Position numbers and translations under genes: made by a program. 58,064 nt of DNA from Microcaldota archaeon (lineage in GTDB: Archaea; Micrarchaeota; Micrarchaeia; Anstonellales; J096): assembly GCA_015522475.1 (NCBI GenBank), contig WAMF01000003.1:97043-155106 (forward strand), in the 5' to 3' direction. A model generated the notes under the pieces. The model saw nothing but the letters and a program-made list of their open reading frames with translations, searched no databases and was not told the origin of the DNA. Positions within the stretch are counted from its first letter, which is position 1; each line of letters begins with the position of its first letter. Positions 17,174 through 25,287 of the stretch are shown piece by piece.

Positions 17174-18364
17174 ATGAGTAAAAAAAGCGGTGCAGAAAGC
17201 GCCGAGGAACAGAAGAAAAAGGCCAGCACGACTAGAGGACAAAGAAATCAAAAAGCAGGTTGGAGTTCAAAAGGGGCTTTTATTGTGGCTTTAATCGCCT
17301 CAGCCGTTGGCTTAGGCAACATATGGCGCTTCCCTTACTTGCTTAAAGAGTTCGGCGGCAACTTCTTCATTGTATATGTCGTTCTTGCGTTCGTCATGGG
17401 GACGCCCCTCGTCGTACTGGAGATGAAGCTAGCTGAGAGATACAAAGAGCCTATGAAAAAGCTCTTCGATAGATACCTCCCTGTAAAAAATGTATACTTG
17501 CTTTCGGTAGCGCTCATATTTGTAATAGCCTCTTACTACAGCGTCGTAACCGCTCAAACCCTTACGTACACATTTGAAGCGAACCCACAGAACGCAAACT
17601 TAGGTGTATGGCTGGTCGTTTGGTTCATAGCACTCTACGCTCTCACAAAAGGAATAAAGGGTATAGAAGAAGCGAATAAGTTTTTCATGGGCTTACTAAC
17701 TTTACTCCTTATTTACCTATTCATTCGCGTTGTGGATATACATAAGCTGCCGGCACTTTGGACCTTTACCAGCAACAAACCATTATGGCAAATAGTCGTC
17801 GTAGCTATCTCACAAGTGCTCTTCTCTCTTAGTGTTGGCGCGGGTATGACATACACATACTCAGAATACATGAAGAAGCATTTTAGCCCATGGAAAATAG
17901 CAGGCATTGTTGTGCTGGCGGATACAAGTATAGCGGTGATTTCAGCATTTATTGTCTATTCTCTGCCCGCTGGAGGCGCGGGCGTATTCACAGCCTTCTC
18001 TGCAATGAAAGAAGGTTTTTGGGAAATAGGTGGAGCTCCTCTAAGTGTTGTCTTCTTCCTCTCCCTCTTCTCTGCAGCAATAACGTCGCTTATAGCCGAG
18101 CTCAAGCTCATACGCGACGATGCAGGAAAAACCGTTGCATACCTATCTGTAGCAGCGTCTTTCTTCGTATGGTTAGGTGGTGCTAAAGCTATACGCTTTT
18201 TAGATGTGGATATTGTGGGTAACTTCTTCCTGCCTCTCCTTCTTATCAACTTGGGCATCTTTATCTATCTGTTGAAGAGAGAAAGCACGCACGAGCAAAA
18301 AACAGAGAAGGACAAAGAGCTAAGCAAAAGTAAAATAAGGGCAAAGAGAAGAAGCAGAAAGTAA
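17174..18364 (+). CDS. neurotransmitter:sodium symporter (SNF) family transporter
   Basis: A 396-residue polytopic protein of the NSS/SNF family (LeuT fold), which couples Na+ entry to uptake of amino acids or related compounds. The family signature ASAVGLGNIWRFPYL lies in the first helix after a basic tail. About ten to eleven helices are visible, fewer than the twelve of LeuT, and the protein is short, ending in a basic Lys/Arg tail. The substrate cannot be read from sequence. The start at 17174 has GAGGGA before it. Confidence 0.88.
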   Translation: MSKKSGAESAEEQKKKASTTRGQRNQKAGWSSKGAFIVALIASAVGLGNIWRFPYLLKEFGGNFFIVYVVLAFVMGTPLVVLEMKLAERYKEPMKKLFDRYLPVKNVYLLSVALIFVIASYYSVVTAQTLTYTFEANPQNANLGVWLVVWFIALYALTKGIKGIEEANKFFMGLLTLLLIYLFIRVVDIHKLPALWTFTSNKPLWQIVVVAISQVLFSLSVGAGMTYTYSEYMKKHFSPWKIAGIVVLADTSIAVISAFIVYSLPAGGAGVFTAFSAMKEGFWEIGGAPLSVVFFLSLFSAAITSLIAELKLIRDDAGKTVAYLSVAASFFVWLGGAKAIRFLDVDIVGNFFLPLLLINLGIFIYLLKRESTHEQKTEKDKELSKSKIRAKRRSRK

Positions 18365-18477
18365 AGAAAGGAAAGAAGTAAAAGAACGTGGGTGGATGAA
18401 CAGAGGATAGAGATAGCATAGATTGCTCATAATTCCTACAATTATCTGTATTGGCTCACTGTACTCACTGTATATAA

Positions 18478-19188
18478 TCATCTGTACATAGAAGAGCCGC
18501 TTAAATCTGCTGTTTCTTCCTCCTTGTCCAATACAACCGCCTCTTTTTTAGCTTCTTGCTCAAGCTCACTCAGATTAAACTTAACGTCGTATATATTCTG
18601 CACGGCCTTTAACAAGACAAGCGAGGCTTTAGCGTCTGTCCCTGCCTGCAAAGAAGGAGCCAAAAGTATATATGCACGCATGCCCTTCTCGGCGGCTTTT
18701 ATAAGCGCAAGAGGCGCCACACCACTCAAAGCACCCTCCTTCATGGGCTTAACCTTTACAGAAAGTGAGAGTTCCTTCTCGAGAGCTGGGTTGCTAGCTA
18801 CGACGTACATGTCCTTAACTGCATCTGCTATACTCGAAAGGATGACCAGCTCTCTTGCTTTAAAGCGCCTAGCAAGCTCGACGACGAGTTCCGCTATCTT
18901 AGAATTCGCAGAAACGGGTATGCTTATCTCAGAGAGTATAGCAATCATGTTGAACTTCTCAGATGCCATTACACGGATGGGGGGCATAACTTTGAACGTG
19001 TGAACAGCTGCTACAGGAGCGAAACCGCCCCAAAAATAGCCTATAAGCTTAAAGTCGTGAACCTCTGTTATATGAACAGCTGCGACGCTTCCCGCCAAGC
19101 CCGGCGAGGGAAAACCCACGACAACAAGGGGATTTTTAAGCTTCACCTTCTTAGCCTCGGGTAGGATCACAACGTTAACATCGACCAT
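18478..19188 (-). CDS. PAC2-family protein (proteasome assembly chaperone-like)
   Basis: A 236-residue PAC2 (COG2047-like) protein: VVVGFPSPGLAGSVAAVHI at the N-terminus, alternating strands and helices, and SGVAPLALI in the second half. The archaeal members PbaA and PbaB help proteasome alpha-ring formation. The C-terminus ends SSMYR, a hydrophobic-Tyr-any residue tail like the HbYX motif that docks into proteasome alpha pockets. A second PAC2 protein is encoded at 23672-24427. The start ATG is at 19188. Confidence 0.85.
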   Translation of the reverse strand: MVDVNVVILPEAKKVKLKNPLVVVGFPSPGLAGSVAAVHITEVHDFKLIGYFWGGFAPVAAVHTFKVMPPIRVMASEKFNMIAILSEISIPVSANSKIAELVVELARRFKARELVILSSIADAVKDMYVVASNPALEKELSLSVKVKPMKEGALSGVAPLALIKAAEKGMRAYILLAPSLQAGTDAKASLVLLKAVQNIYDVKFNLSELEQEAKKEAVVLDKEEETADLSGSSMYR

Positions 19189-19328
19189 GGAGAGAAATTG
19201 AGAGCAAAGGTTTAAAATCCCACTGTTAATTTTCGGCTAGCTTCTTCCTTCTCCTCCTTACTCAGCTCTATACTTTGCCGTCTCAACCTTTTTTCACCTT
19301 TCCATCCGGCGCTCGAAAAAAAGAAGAG

Positions 19329-19431
19329 TGGGCCTGCTGGGATTTGAACCCAGGACCTACGGCTGTCTTAGGCCGTTGTAGGCAGAGTGGCCCTATAAGA
19401 CCGTCGCTCTGCCAGGCTGAGCTACAGGCCC
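19329..19431 (-). tRNA. tRNA-Ile (TAT) with intron
   Basis: Minus-strand tRNA of 103 nt, 74 after splicing. The acceptor GGGCCTG/CAGGCCC is perfect, the D-arm is GCTC/GAGC, the T-arm CTGGG-TTCAAAT-CCCAG, and the discriminator A73. The anticodon stem ACGGT/GCCGT closes with one G-U. The precursor folds into a full bulge-helix-bulge: ACGGT-CTTA-[TAG]-GGCC facing GGCC-TAAG-[ACA]-GCCGT. Cutting after the second base of each bulge gives the loop CT-TAT-AA, so the anticodon is UAU and the intron sits at 37/38. UAU would read AUA directly, in contrast to the CAU-agmatidine route of most archaea. A TATA-like AAATATTT lies about 40 nt upstream. Confidence 0.92.
19365..19393 (-). other. tRNA-Ile intron (29 nt, canonical 37/38)
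   Basis: The intron begins with GGGCC and ends with TAAGAC on the minus strand. Its GGCC/GGCC helix and the CTTA/TAAG central helix, with two 3-nt bulges on opposite strands, form a standard archaeal splicing endonuclease site. Confidence 0.9.
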
Positions 19432-19554
19432 TCAACCTTACCTCAACCTTGGCTAGCCCCTTATTGAGAGAGAAATATTTAAAAGGCTAGCATAGAGCGA
19501 GCATAGAGGAAAGAATTAGCGGATAGCCTATATAGTAGCCTTTTGAGGTGTGGC

Positions 19555-19581
19555 TTTTAAAAAGATTGGGGAACGCCCCAA
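19555..19581 (-). terminator. hairpin plus T-rich tract after the 624-residue gene
   Basis: Eight nt beyond the stop codon at 19589, TTGGGG-CGTT-CCCCAA forms a 6-bp hairpin on the minus strand and is followed by TCTTTTT, the layout of an intrinsic terminator. Archaeal terminators usually need only the T-tract, so the hairpin may add stability. Confidence 0.5.
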
Positions 19582-19588
19582 AAATCAA

Positions 19589-21463
19589 TCAGCTCTTTAT
19601 GAGGTAGCCAAGTAATTCTTCGAAATCCTCTCCTTCACGGGTGAGCAGGTTTATCAGCTTATACACCGCACCTTTCGGATCCTTCCCTTCAGCAAGGTAT
19701 TTGTCTATAAGTAGAGCAACCATCTCAACATGCTTTGGATCGTCAGCTAACTTCTTATTTTCAGCAAGTAGCTCTATGAATATATCACCTAAATAATAGA
19801 CATCCTCGCTGGATTTTATATGCCTTCTTACATGGGGGAAGCCATTCTTAAGAATAAGTCCATAATTTACTTTCTTCTCAAAGGCCTTCTTCCCTTCCTC
19901 AATGAATGCTAAAAGGATCTCCTTAGACGTTAAAATGTCCATGACGGCTGTGAATCCATCTTTTAGGGCAAGCTCGGGAGAGATATCGTTTCTTTTCGCA
20001 GAATCTATCATTTCAAGGAAAGTATCGCCTATGAGCTTTAAATCAGAATCTAAATTGAAGTTATTTTCTACATTACGCAATATATCAGCAAGCAGTATCC
20101 CGTAATTCTCCCCTGCCTCATTAGCAGCCAGCATTAACCCTAGAAGAGATTCTCCTATAGAAGATATATCTCTTGGGGGGCTATTGTAGATATTGTTTAT
20201 TAAGGTCAAATCACAATCTAAATTGCAACCCTTCTCCAAACTAGTTTCCAAGAGCCTAAATAACATACTTTCTGAGTCAAACCCTGGAGCACTTCTTGAT
20301 ATTCTCTTTATCTTAACGAAGAGATCCTTAAAAAACCTCACAATAGAGGTGGGTGAATAATCCTTCAAAAGCAATTCATAAAGCCTTGCACCTATATAAG
20401 TTGGGTGACCCTCATACCATATAAAGTCTTCATGATATCTACGATTATGTTTGACCCAATAATGTGTAAGTCTCCTCTTCACCTCTATGAAAACCCTATT
20501 AAACCTTCTGTAAAATACTACGTCATCATTAAGGATCCTCTCCTCTAATTTGAGAAAGGAGAAGAGGGTTTCGTCATTACGTATCTCTGACGCTATAAGA
20601 GAAAGAGTAGTCAAAGCACTTATATCCCAATAGTCTACCCACTCTTCAAAAATATTATCTTTTAATGGCTGAGGAAAATATACCTCCTTTTCTATAGCTT
20701 TAGTTTCTAAGTCAACAATAGCCCTGAATCTATCTTCTGAAATGAGTAAAGAGGCAACTCTAGAAAAGCCCTCTAAAATTTGATCGAAGTCTATTCGCTT
20801 TTCCATAGCTAACTTACCTAACTGAAGAAAAGCCTCCAAGCGCTCCCTGGAAGTGAGAAGGTGTTTAACCCAGCCAAACCCTATCCGATTGAAAGTACCA
20901 AGGTGACCATTAACCCTAGGAAGAAGCACGTCTTTTTTATCTAAGGTCTTTAATTCAATAATTTGTCTTCCAGCCCAGAGTATATCCTCACGTGAATTTA
21001 TGAGATGCCCCATCAAGAATAAAAACTTTGAAACGTGCTTCCAATCAACACCTTGTTCATCAGCTTCTCGCCTTAGAGTTACAAATGCTTCACCCAAAGC
21101 AAAGACATCCTCTATAGAGTTAACGAGGCCCTCGTGGTACTTGGATACATGAGCAGAGAGAGTGAAATGATGTTTTAGATCATAAGTTGTCTCAGCTTCA
21201 AGCCTATATAGAAACTTCTTCAACGAATCAACAGAGTGGGGATCGTCCACATGCAAATACGTAGTGATACTCTGCACGGCTCTCTCAACATCCTCTTCTA
21301 TTTTTTTCACACCCTCTTCACCAAACCTTTTCTTCAATTTACGCTTTATTGCGGAGATATCCCTTGGTATAGAAGACCTCTCCACAGAGACTTTCTTATC
21401 CTTAAAAGCTTTCCTCTTCTTCTTTTCTCTACTAACATGGGATAGAGATTTATCTTTTCGCAT
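19589..21463 (-). CDS. large alpha-helical repeat protein, function unknown
   Basis: A 624-residue soluble protein without recognised domains. After a Lys-rich N-terminus of about 60 residues it is built from loosely repeated helical units of about 35-50 residues, each with a pattern like S-x-E-D/R-x3-A, then a second helix with E-K-x-V/I-D/N-Y/F, and I-L/K-G-F-x3-A/R (for example TSRERLEAFLQLGKLAMEKR and TSKEILLAFIEEGKKAFEKK). This resembles HEAT/TPR-like scaffolds. It has no signal peptide. It is flanked by an intron-bearing tRNA-Ile and a long gene-free stretch. A protein-binding role is inference. Confidence 0.72.
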   Translation of the reverse strand: MRKDKSLSHVSREKKKRKAFKDKKVSVERSSIPRDISAIKRKLKKRFGEEGVKKIEEDVERAVQSITTYLHVDDPHSVDSLKKFLYRLEAETTYDLKHHFTLSAHVSKYHEGLVNSIEDVFALGEAFVTLRREADEQGVDWKHVSKFLFLMGHLINSREDILWAGRQIIELKTLDKKDVLLPRVNGHLGTFNRIGFGWVKHLLTSRERLEAFLQLGKLAMEKRIDFDQILEGFSRVASLLISEDRFRAIVDLETKAIEKEVYFPQPLKDNIFEEWVDYWDISALTTLSLIASEIRNDETLFSFLKLEERILNDDVVFYRRFNRVFIEVKRRLTHYWVKHNRRYHEDFIWYEGHPTYIGARLYELLLKDYSPTSIVRFFKDLFVKIKRISRSAPGFDSESMLFRLLETSLEKGCNLDCDLTLINNIYNSPPRDISSIGESLLGLMLAANEAGENYGILLADILRNVENNFNLDSDLKLIGDTFLEMIDSAKRNDISPELALKDGFTAVMDILTSKEILLAFIEEGKKAFEKKVNYGLILKNGFPHVRRHIKSSEDVYYLGDIFIELLAENKKLADDPKHVEMVALLIDKYLAEGKDPKGAVYKLINLLTREGEDFEELLGYLIKS

Positions 21464-21941
21464 AGGAAGGTTTATAGTGCAAAGGTTTTTTAAGCGTTTA
21501 TGTAAGCTCGCATTATTTCATGCAGTACCACATAAGCATACTAACCAGGTTAGAAGAGGGATACTCATGTAGAGTATAATTTCCATACAGCGTCCGATAA
21601 TTCCTTAAAAACCCATCTATTACTGGGGGATATGACATCCCCCACCCACAATATTATTATTGTAAAGAAACTCCAGCTAGAGATAGCAGAGTAGAGGCTC
21701 TTAAAGGCGTTAGAAATAAAAATGAAACACTTAAGGGAAGCTCAGTTAGGGGAGATGAATAAAGGCAAGAGAGGAAGGTCTTCTCTAAATACCTAATTAT
21801 ATATGCAATTATTAGCTTTCTCCCTCTAAACCCCTTGCTTTTGAGCTGTAGAGGAAAGAAGAAGCGCAACACAAAAACCGCGAAACTGCAAAGCTATTTA
21901 AAACCTACTGCCAATAAATAAGACACTTGTTGGTGGTTACT
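21464..21941. other. 478-nt gene-free stretch before the eL44 operon
   Basis: I see no supported gene here. The open frames on both strands read poorly. It contains one GC-rich hairpin at 21624-21644 (TGGGGGAT/ATCCCCCA with a 5-nt loop) and, at its right end, the TATA box of the eL44 operon. No C/D box, SRP or RNase P signature was found. Confidence 0.5.
21890..21903 (+). promoter_or_regulatory. TATA box of the eL44-eS27-aIF2a operon
   Basis: GCTATTTAAAACC lies about 45 nt before the ATG of the eL44 gene, the spacing expected for an archaeal TATA box with a short leader that carries GGTGGT as ribosome binding site. Confidence 0.55.
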
Positions 21942-22223
21942 ATGAAGATACCAAAAGAAATGAGGACGTACTGTCCATACTGCAATGCACATACCATTCA
22001 CACAGTAAAGATAGCTAGCAAAGGCAGCAGGCGGACGCTCGCCAAGGGTGAGCTTCGCCACGAGAGAAAGCTTAAAGGACACGGTGGTAAAAGAGCTGGC
22101 AAAAAAGATGTGGACAAGCAGGGCAAGCGCGTCAAGCTCATACTCGTCTGCACGCAATGCAAAAAGAAGCACGAGCTCGTATTAAAGGGCAGAACGAAGA
22201 AGAAGCCCGAAATAAAGCGATGA
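21942..22223 (+). CDS. rpl44e: ribosomal protein eL44
   Basis: A 93-residue large-subunit protein located near the E site. It opens MKIPKEMRTYCPYCNAHTIH and ends with LVCTQCKKKHELVLKGRTKK, giving two CxxC pairs that bind zinc. The central part is very basic. The ATG at 21942 follows GGTGGT; the frame runs 15 nt further upstream but the family starts here. It heads the conserved archaeal order eL44-eS27-aIF2alpha-Nop10-PAC2. Confidence 0.95.
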   Translation: MKIPKEMRTYCPYCNAHTIHTVKIASKGSRRTLAKGELRHERKLKGHGGKRAGKKDVDKQGKRVKLILVCTQCKKKHELVLKGRTKKKPEIKR

Positions 22224-22274
22224 CAAGACGAGTAAAATGATGGGTAAAAAAAGCCAATAGTAAGAGGTGAGTAG

Positions 22275-22529
22275 ATGGCAAGTAATTTCATAAAAGTAAA
22301 ATGTAAGAAATGTGGTAATGTTCAAACAGTTTTTTCCCACGCAACAAGGGAAGTCGTCTGTTTAGGTTGCGGCGCAGTCCTTCTCGAGCCAACGGGAGGC
22401 AAAGCCCATCTTGTATACGGCGAAATTGTGGAAGTTGTAGATGAGCCCAAAGAAAAAGGCGCTGGTGCAAAAGAAAGAAATGAAGAGGCTAGTGAAGAAA
22501 ACGGCACAAGAGGGGCTTCTTCAGAGTAA
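22275..22529 (+). CDS. rps27e: ribosomal protein eS27
   Basis: Small-subunit zinc-ribbon protein of 84 residues. FIKVKCKKCGNVQTVFSHAT and VVCLGCGAVLLEPTGGKA supply the four Cys of the ribbon. An acidic, low-complexity C-terminal extension of about 25 residues (PKEKGAGAKERNEEASEENG) goes beyond the usual archaeal length of about 60 residues. It starts 51 nt after eL44 with AGAGGTGAG before the ATG. Confidence 0.95.
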   Translation: MASNFIKVKCKKCGNVQTVFSHATREVVCLGCGAVLLEPTGGKAHLVYGEIVEVVDEPKEKGAGAKERNEEASEENGTRGASSE

Positions 22530-22642
22530 GTATTTTTCTCAGCACCTTATCAAAACATGTCTATCAAAATCACGTAAAAGTAAAAGTACATCAAGAGTAA
22601 GTTAAGGGTAGAAATTTAAATAAACTAAAACAGAAGGAGAAA

Positions 22643-23425
22643 ATGGTGGCCAATAAACACTATGGAAATGTAAGGGGGCCTAGAAGGGGCGAGCTAGTTA
22701 TAGTTAAGATAGTGCGGGTCGCTCACTACGGAGCATTTGCTCAACTCGTCGAATATCCTGGCATAGAAGGCTTTCTCCACATAAGCGAAATAACGAGCAA
22801 GTGGATAAAGAACATACACGACTACGTTAGAGTTGGTCAACAAACTGTGGCCAAAATTCTCGAATACGAACCCCATAAAAGAGTCGCAAACATATCGCTC
22901 CGCAGAGTAACAGAAAATGAAAGACAAGAAATACTCGACCTCTATGCGAACGTCCAAAAAAGCAAAAAAATATTGGAAACAGCCATAAAGCAGGCGAAGT
23001 CAAAAGTTAAGCCCGAAGCTGTCCTAGAGCGTATTCTTCAAGACTATGAAAACGTATACGATTTTATGTTGGATGTGTACGACGAGGGCGCCAAAGTAGC
23101 CGAAGAAGAAGGGCTAAGCCCAAAGGTTAGCTCCATACTTGAAGAGCTTGTCAAAAAAAGCTTCAAACCAAAAAAGCTCGTTATAAAGTACAAGCTTAAT
23201 GCAGAAGTAACAAGTGGAGACAGCATTGAGGTTATAAAAAAGGCCCTACTAGAAGCAGAAAAGCAAGCAGATGAAATAAAGTACTTGGGTGCTGGCACAT
23301 TCCGCATTGTATTCGTTGGAGATGACATAAAAGCCATAAAGAAGCGCATAAGCAAAGTGAAAGAGATTCTTCAAAAAATGCTAGAGCCAAAAGCCGCCGT
23401 GTTTAGCTTTGAAGAGGAAGACTAA
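22643..23425 (+). CDS. translation initiation factor aIF2 subunit alpha
   Basis: Alpha subunit of the heterotrimeric factor that brings initiator tRNA to the ribosome. The 260-residue product has the three expected parts: an N-terminal S1-type barrel (RRGELVIVKIVRVAHYGAFA, GIEGFLHISEI), a helical middle (about 90-170) and a C-terminal alpha/beta domain (GAGTFRIVFVGDDIKAIKKR), with an acidic end. A clear AGAAGGAGA precedes the ATG. It is cotranscribed with the ribosomal protein genes upstream and with nop10 and the PAC2 gene downstream. Confidence 0.96.
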   Translation: MVANKHYGNVRGPRRGELVIVKIVRVAHYGAFAQLVEYPGIEGFLHISEITSKWIKNIHDYVRVGQQTVAKILEYEPHKRVANISLRRVTENERQEILDLYANVQKSKKILETAIKQAKSKVKPEAVLERILQDYENVYDFMLDVYDEGAKVAEEEGLSPKVSSILEELVKKSFKPKKLVIKYKLNAEVTSGDSIEVIKKALLEAEKQADEIKYLGAGTFRIVFVGDDIKAIKKRISKVKEILQKMLEPKAAVFSFEEED

Positions 23426-23438
23426 GTTGGGGAGGCCA

Positions 23439-23687
23439 ATGCCAAAATCAGACAAAGAAGAGGGGGAAAGTGAAACAAGAGAGGCGCACGAGGGACGTAT
23501 GAGAATAAGGCGGTGCGTTGTCTGTGGCTCATATACGATGGAAGAAAGGCACTGTGGGAGGCAAACAGAAGTAGCACACCCACCCATTTTTAAAAGGAGC
23601 TTGAGATTGGCTGTCTATAGGGTTATATCCAAAGGAGAAACAGACTGTGAGGATGTCGAGGAGGTAGAAACATGGTTACACTCATAA
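23439..23687 (+). CDS. nop10: Nop10, H/ACA RNP protein
   Basis: Small zinc-binding protein of the H/ACA pseudouridylation RNP. The core MRIRRCVVCGSYTMEERHCG followed by EVAHPPIFK matches archaeal Nop10; the usual second CxxC is HCG here, so one zinc ligand may be His. Two starts compete: the ATG at 23439 after GGGGAGG gives 82 residues, the ATG at 23499 after GAGGG gives 62, closer to the family. I list the longer because of its binding site. It overlaps the PAC2 gene by 16 nt. Confidence 0.85.
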   Translation: MPKSDKEEGESETREAHEGRMRIRRCVVCGSYTMEERHCGRQTEVAHPPIFKRSLRLAVYRVISKGETDCEDVEEVETWLHS

Positions 23688-24427
23688 AAGAATCAAAGAA
23701 GATAAAAAAGCCCGAGAAAGATGTAGTTCTACTTGTAGGTCTGCCGGGCGTCGGCTTCATAGGACGCATTGCAGTCAAGTACATTATAGAAAAGCTCAAA
23801 GGAGAGCAGATAGCCACTGTTCTCTCTGCTTACTTCCCGCCCCAAGTTATCATGACAAAAAAAGGCCTCATGAAGCCTCTCGGCAACGAATTTGTCTACG
23901 TGAAAACAAGTGAAGAGAAGGATATATTAGCTCTCGTCGGTGATATTCAGCCCCTCTCGCCAGAAGGCCAATTTGAAGTTTCCCTAGAAGTACTCACATT
24001 TGCTAAGAAATTCAACGTTAAAGAGATCATCGCCATAGGAGGATACGCAAGTGGGAAACTCGAAGGGAATAAAAAGGTCTTTGTTGTAGCTAATGATCCT
24101 CACCTTACAGACGCATTCAAAAAGTTGGGAGCAGAAGTAGGAAAAGCAGAAGGTACAATAGCTGGCATGGCGGGCTTATTACCCATGCTCGGAAAGTACT
24201 ATGGGGTGCTAGGAACCACACTTCTAGGAGAAACGCATGGTGCATTTGCTGACGCTAAATCTGCTAAAAGGGTGCTTGAGATACTCACAAAGTATTTAAG
24301 CATAAAGCTTGACTACACAGATTTAGATAAGGTTGCAAAAGAAGGAGAAGAACTCATGAAGAAGCTCAAAGAAGAAATAAAGAAGCAGGAGAAGGGTGAC
24401 GTAGACAAACTTTCATACATTAGATAA
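23672..24427 (+). CDS. PAC2-family protein, PbaB-like
   Basis: A 251-residue PAC2 protein with VVLLVGLPGVGFIGRIAVKYII at the N-terminus, strands VIGG/YASGK and a GTIAGMAGLLPMLGKYYGV segment. Its place directly behind nop10 is the conserved position of the archaeal proteasome assembly chaperone PbaB. The C-terminus is a charged helix ending SYIR, which is not a perfect HbYX tail, unlike the paralogue at 18478-19188 that ends MYR. Cotranslation with nop10 is suggested by the 16-nt overlap. Confidence 0.87.
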   Translation: MVTLIKESKKIKKPEKDVVLLVGLPGVGFIGRIAVKYIIEKLKGEQIATVLSAYFPPQVIMTKKGLMKPLGNEFVYVKTSEEKDILALVGDIQPLSPEGQFEVSLEVLTFAKKFNVKEIIAIGGYASGKLEGNKKVFVVANDPHLTDAFKKLGAEVGKAEGTIAGMAGLLPMLGKYYGVLGTTLLGETHGAFADAKSAKRVLEILTKYLSIKLDYTDLDKVAKEGEELMKKLKEEIKKQEKGDVDKLSYIR

Positions 24428-24588
24428 TTTCTAGAGCTAGTTTCTAGAAGCCAAAAATCTTTGGCACACGTTGAAAGGTTTGGAAGTATTGCCTTTTCAT
24501 CATTCATCATTTTTATCTTTTATAGCCTCTTATTTACATCTCTTTTTTGTTATCTTACTGATTCATTGCCACTATTACCACTCAGTAA

Positions 24589-25008
24589 TTAGCTCTTGCT
24601 GATTACAACGACGCCGTTTTCATTCTTAATAACAACTCTGCTATATAAAGAAGGTGCCAAAGATACAGGACAGTCCACACCAGAGAGGGTTGTAACATTA
24701 AGCTGCGTTAAAAGGATGAGTGTCCTGGAAGATCCGGATCCACTTAAACACACATCCTCTGTGGCCATCCGAAGCCTGTTAATATCATAGAGCGCCTTCC
24801 TATGAACAGCTAAGTCATTGAAGGAGTTGCTCATAGAATACACTGCTGCTACAGTTATACCCAATATAACAAGCGAGAGAAGAAAGAGGAGGGCAAACTC
24901 TACAGAGAGTTGCCCCCTCCTTCTAGTTGCCCCGAAGGGCTGAGTTTCCACAAAGGAGCGTTGAGCAGACTTAAAATACAAAGGGTTAGTTGGTCTGCTT
25001 ATTGACAT
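24589..25008 (-). CDS. prepilin with class III signal (GQLSVE)
   Basis: The ATG at 25008 overlaps the end of the upstream prepilin gene by 10 nt; the longer open frame lies within that gene. The 139-residue product has a leader of about 30 residues ending RRRG, then QLSVEFALLFLLSLVILGITV, a typical class III prepilin site. The mature domain is small, Ser/Val-rich and holds two Cys (EDVCLSG and GVDCPV) that could form a disulfide. It pairs with the mini-pilin gene as a two-gene operon. Confidence 0.83.
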   Translation of the reverse strand: MSISRPTNPLYFKSAQRSFVETQPFGATRRRGQLSVEFALLFLLSLVILGITVAAVYSMSNSFNDLAVHRKALYDINRLRMATEDVCLSGSGSSRTLILLTQLNVTTLSGVDCPVSLAPSLYSRVVIKNENGVVVISKS

Positions 25009-25226
25009 CGACCATCTACACAACTTTGTCCCGACGGACAGTCCATGTCTGTAAAGCACGTTTGATTCATGTTGGCAGTCATGTTGCCAACTTTGCTTTC
25101 GAAGCCATGACTAGCAGTCTTAGCTCCCTTAAATAGATTGCTAGCGACTATGGCAATCACAGCTATAACGACGACGAGAAGTATGACCATCTCTGCTGAT
25201 AACTGCCCCTTTACCGCACCTCTCAT
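24999..25226 (-). CDS. mini-prepilin with Cys-rich C-terminus
   Basis: A 75-residue product: seven-residue basic leader, then GQLSAEMVILLVVVIAVIAIV, a textbook class III signal and helix, a short Gly/Ala spacer, and a compact Cys cluster CFTDMDCPSGQSCVDGRC near the end with four Cys in an EGF/Dickkopf-like spacing. Such a motif is rare in archaeal pilins. The gene is followed without gap by the second prepilin. It is divergent from the esterase gene at 25288 with a 61-nt spacer containing TATA-like sequences for both. Confidence 0.85.
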   Translation of the reverse strand: MRGAVKGQLSAEMVILLVVVIAVIAIVASNLFKGAKTASHGFESKVGNMTANMNQTCFTDMDCPSGQSCVDGRCQ

Positions 25227-25287
25227 AGTGTCACCAAAAAGAAGTGACTAAAAACATTTATAAACGTAGCAGAAAAAGAAAGGAGCT

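Noticed and set aside
19329-19431. Reading this tRNA as having no intron or a different anticodon
   Set aside because: Without splicing the anticodon loop would be 36 nt; the bulge-helix-bulge is exact and only the 37/38 cut leaves a 7-nt loop.
21624-21644. GC-rich hairpin in the gap before eL44 as a terminator or riboswitch
   Set aside because: It is followed by no T-tract on either strand, lies far from both genes and has no known aptamer features.
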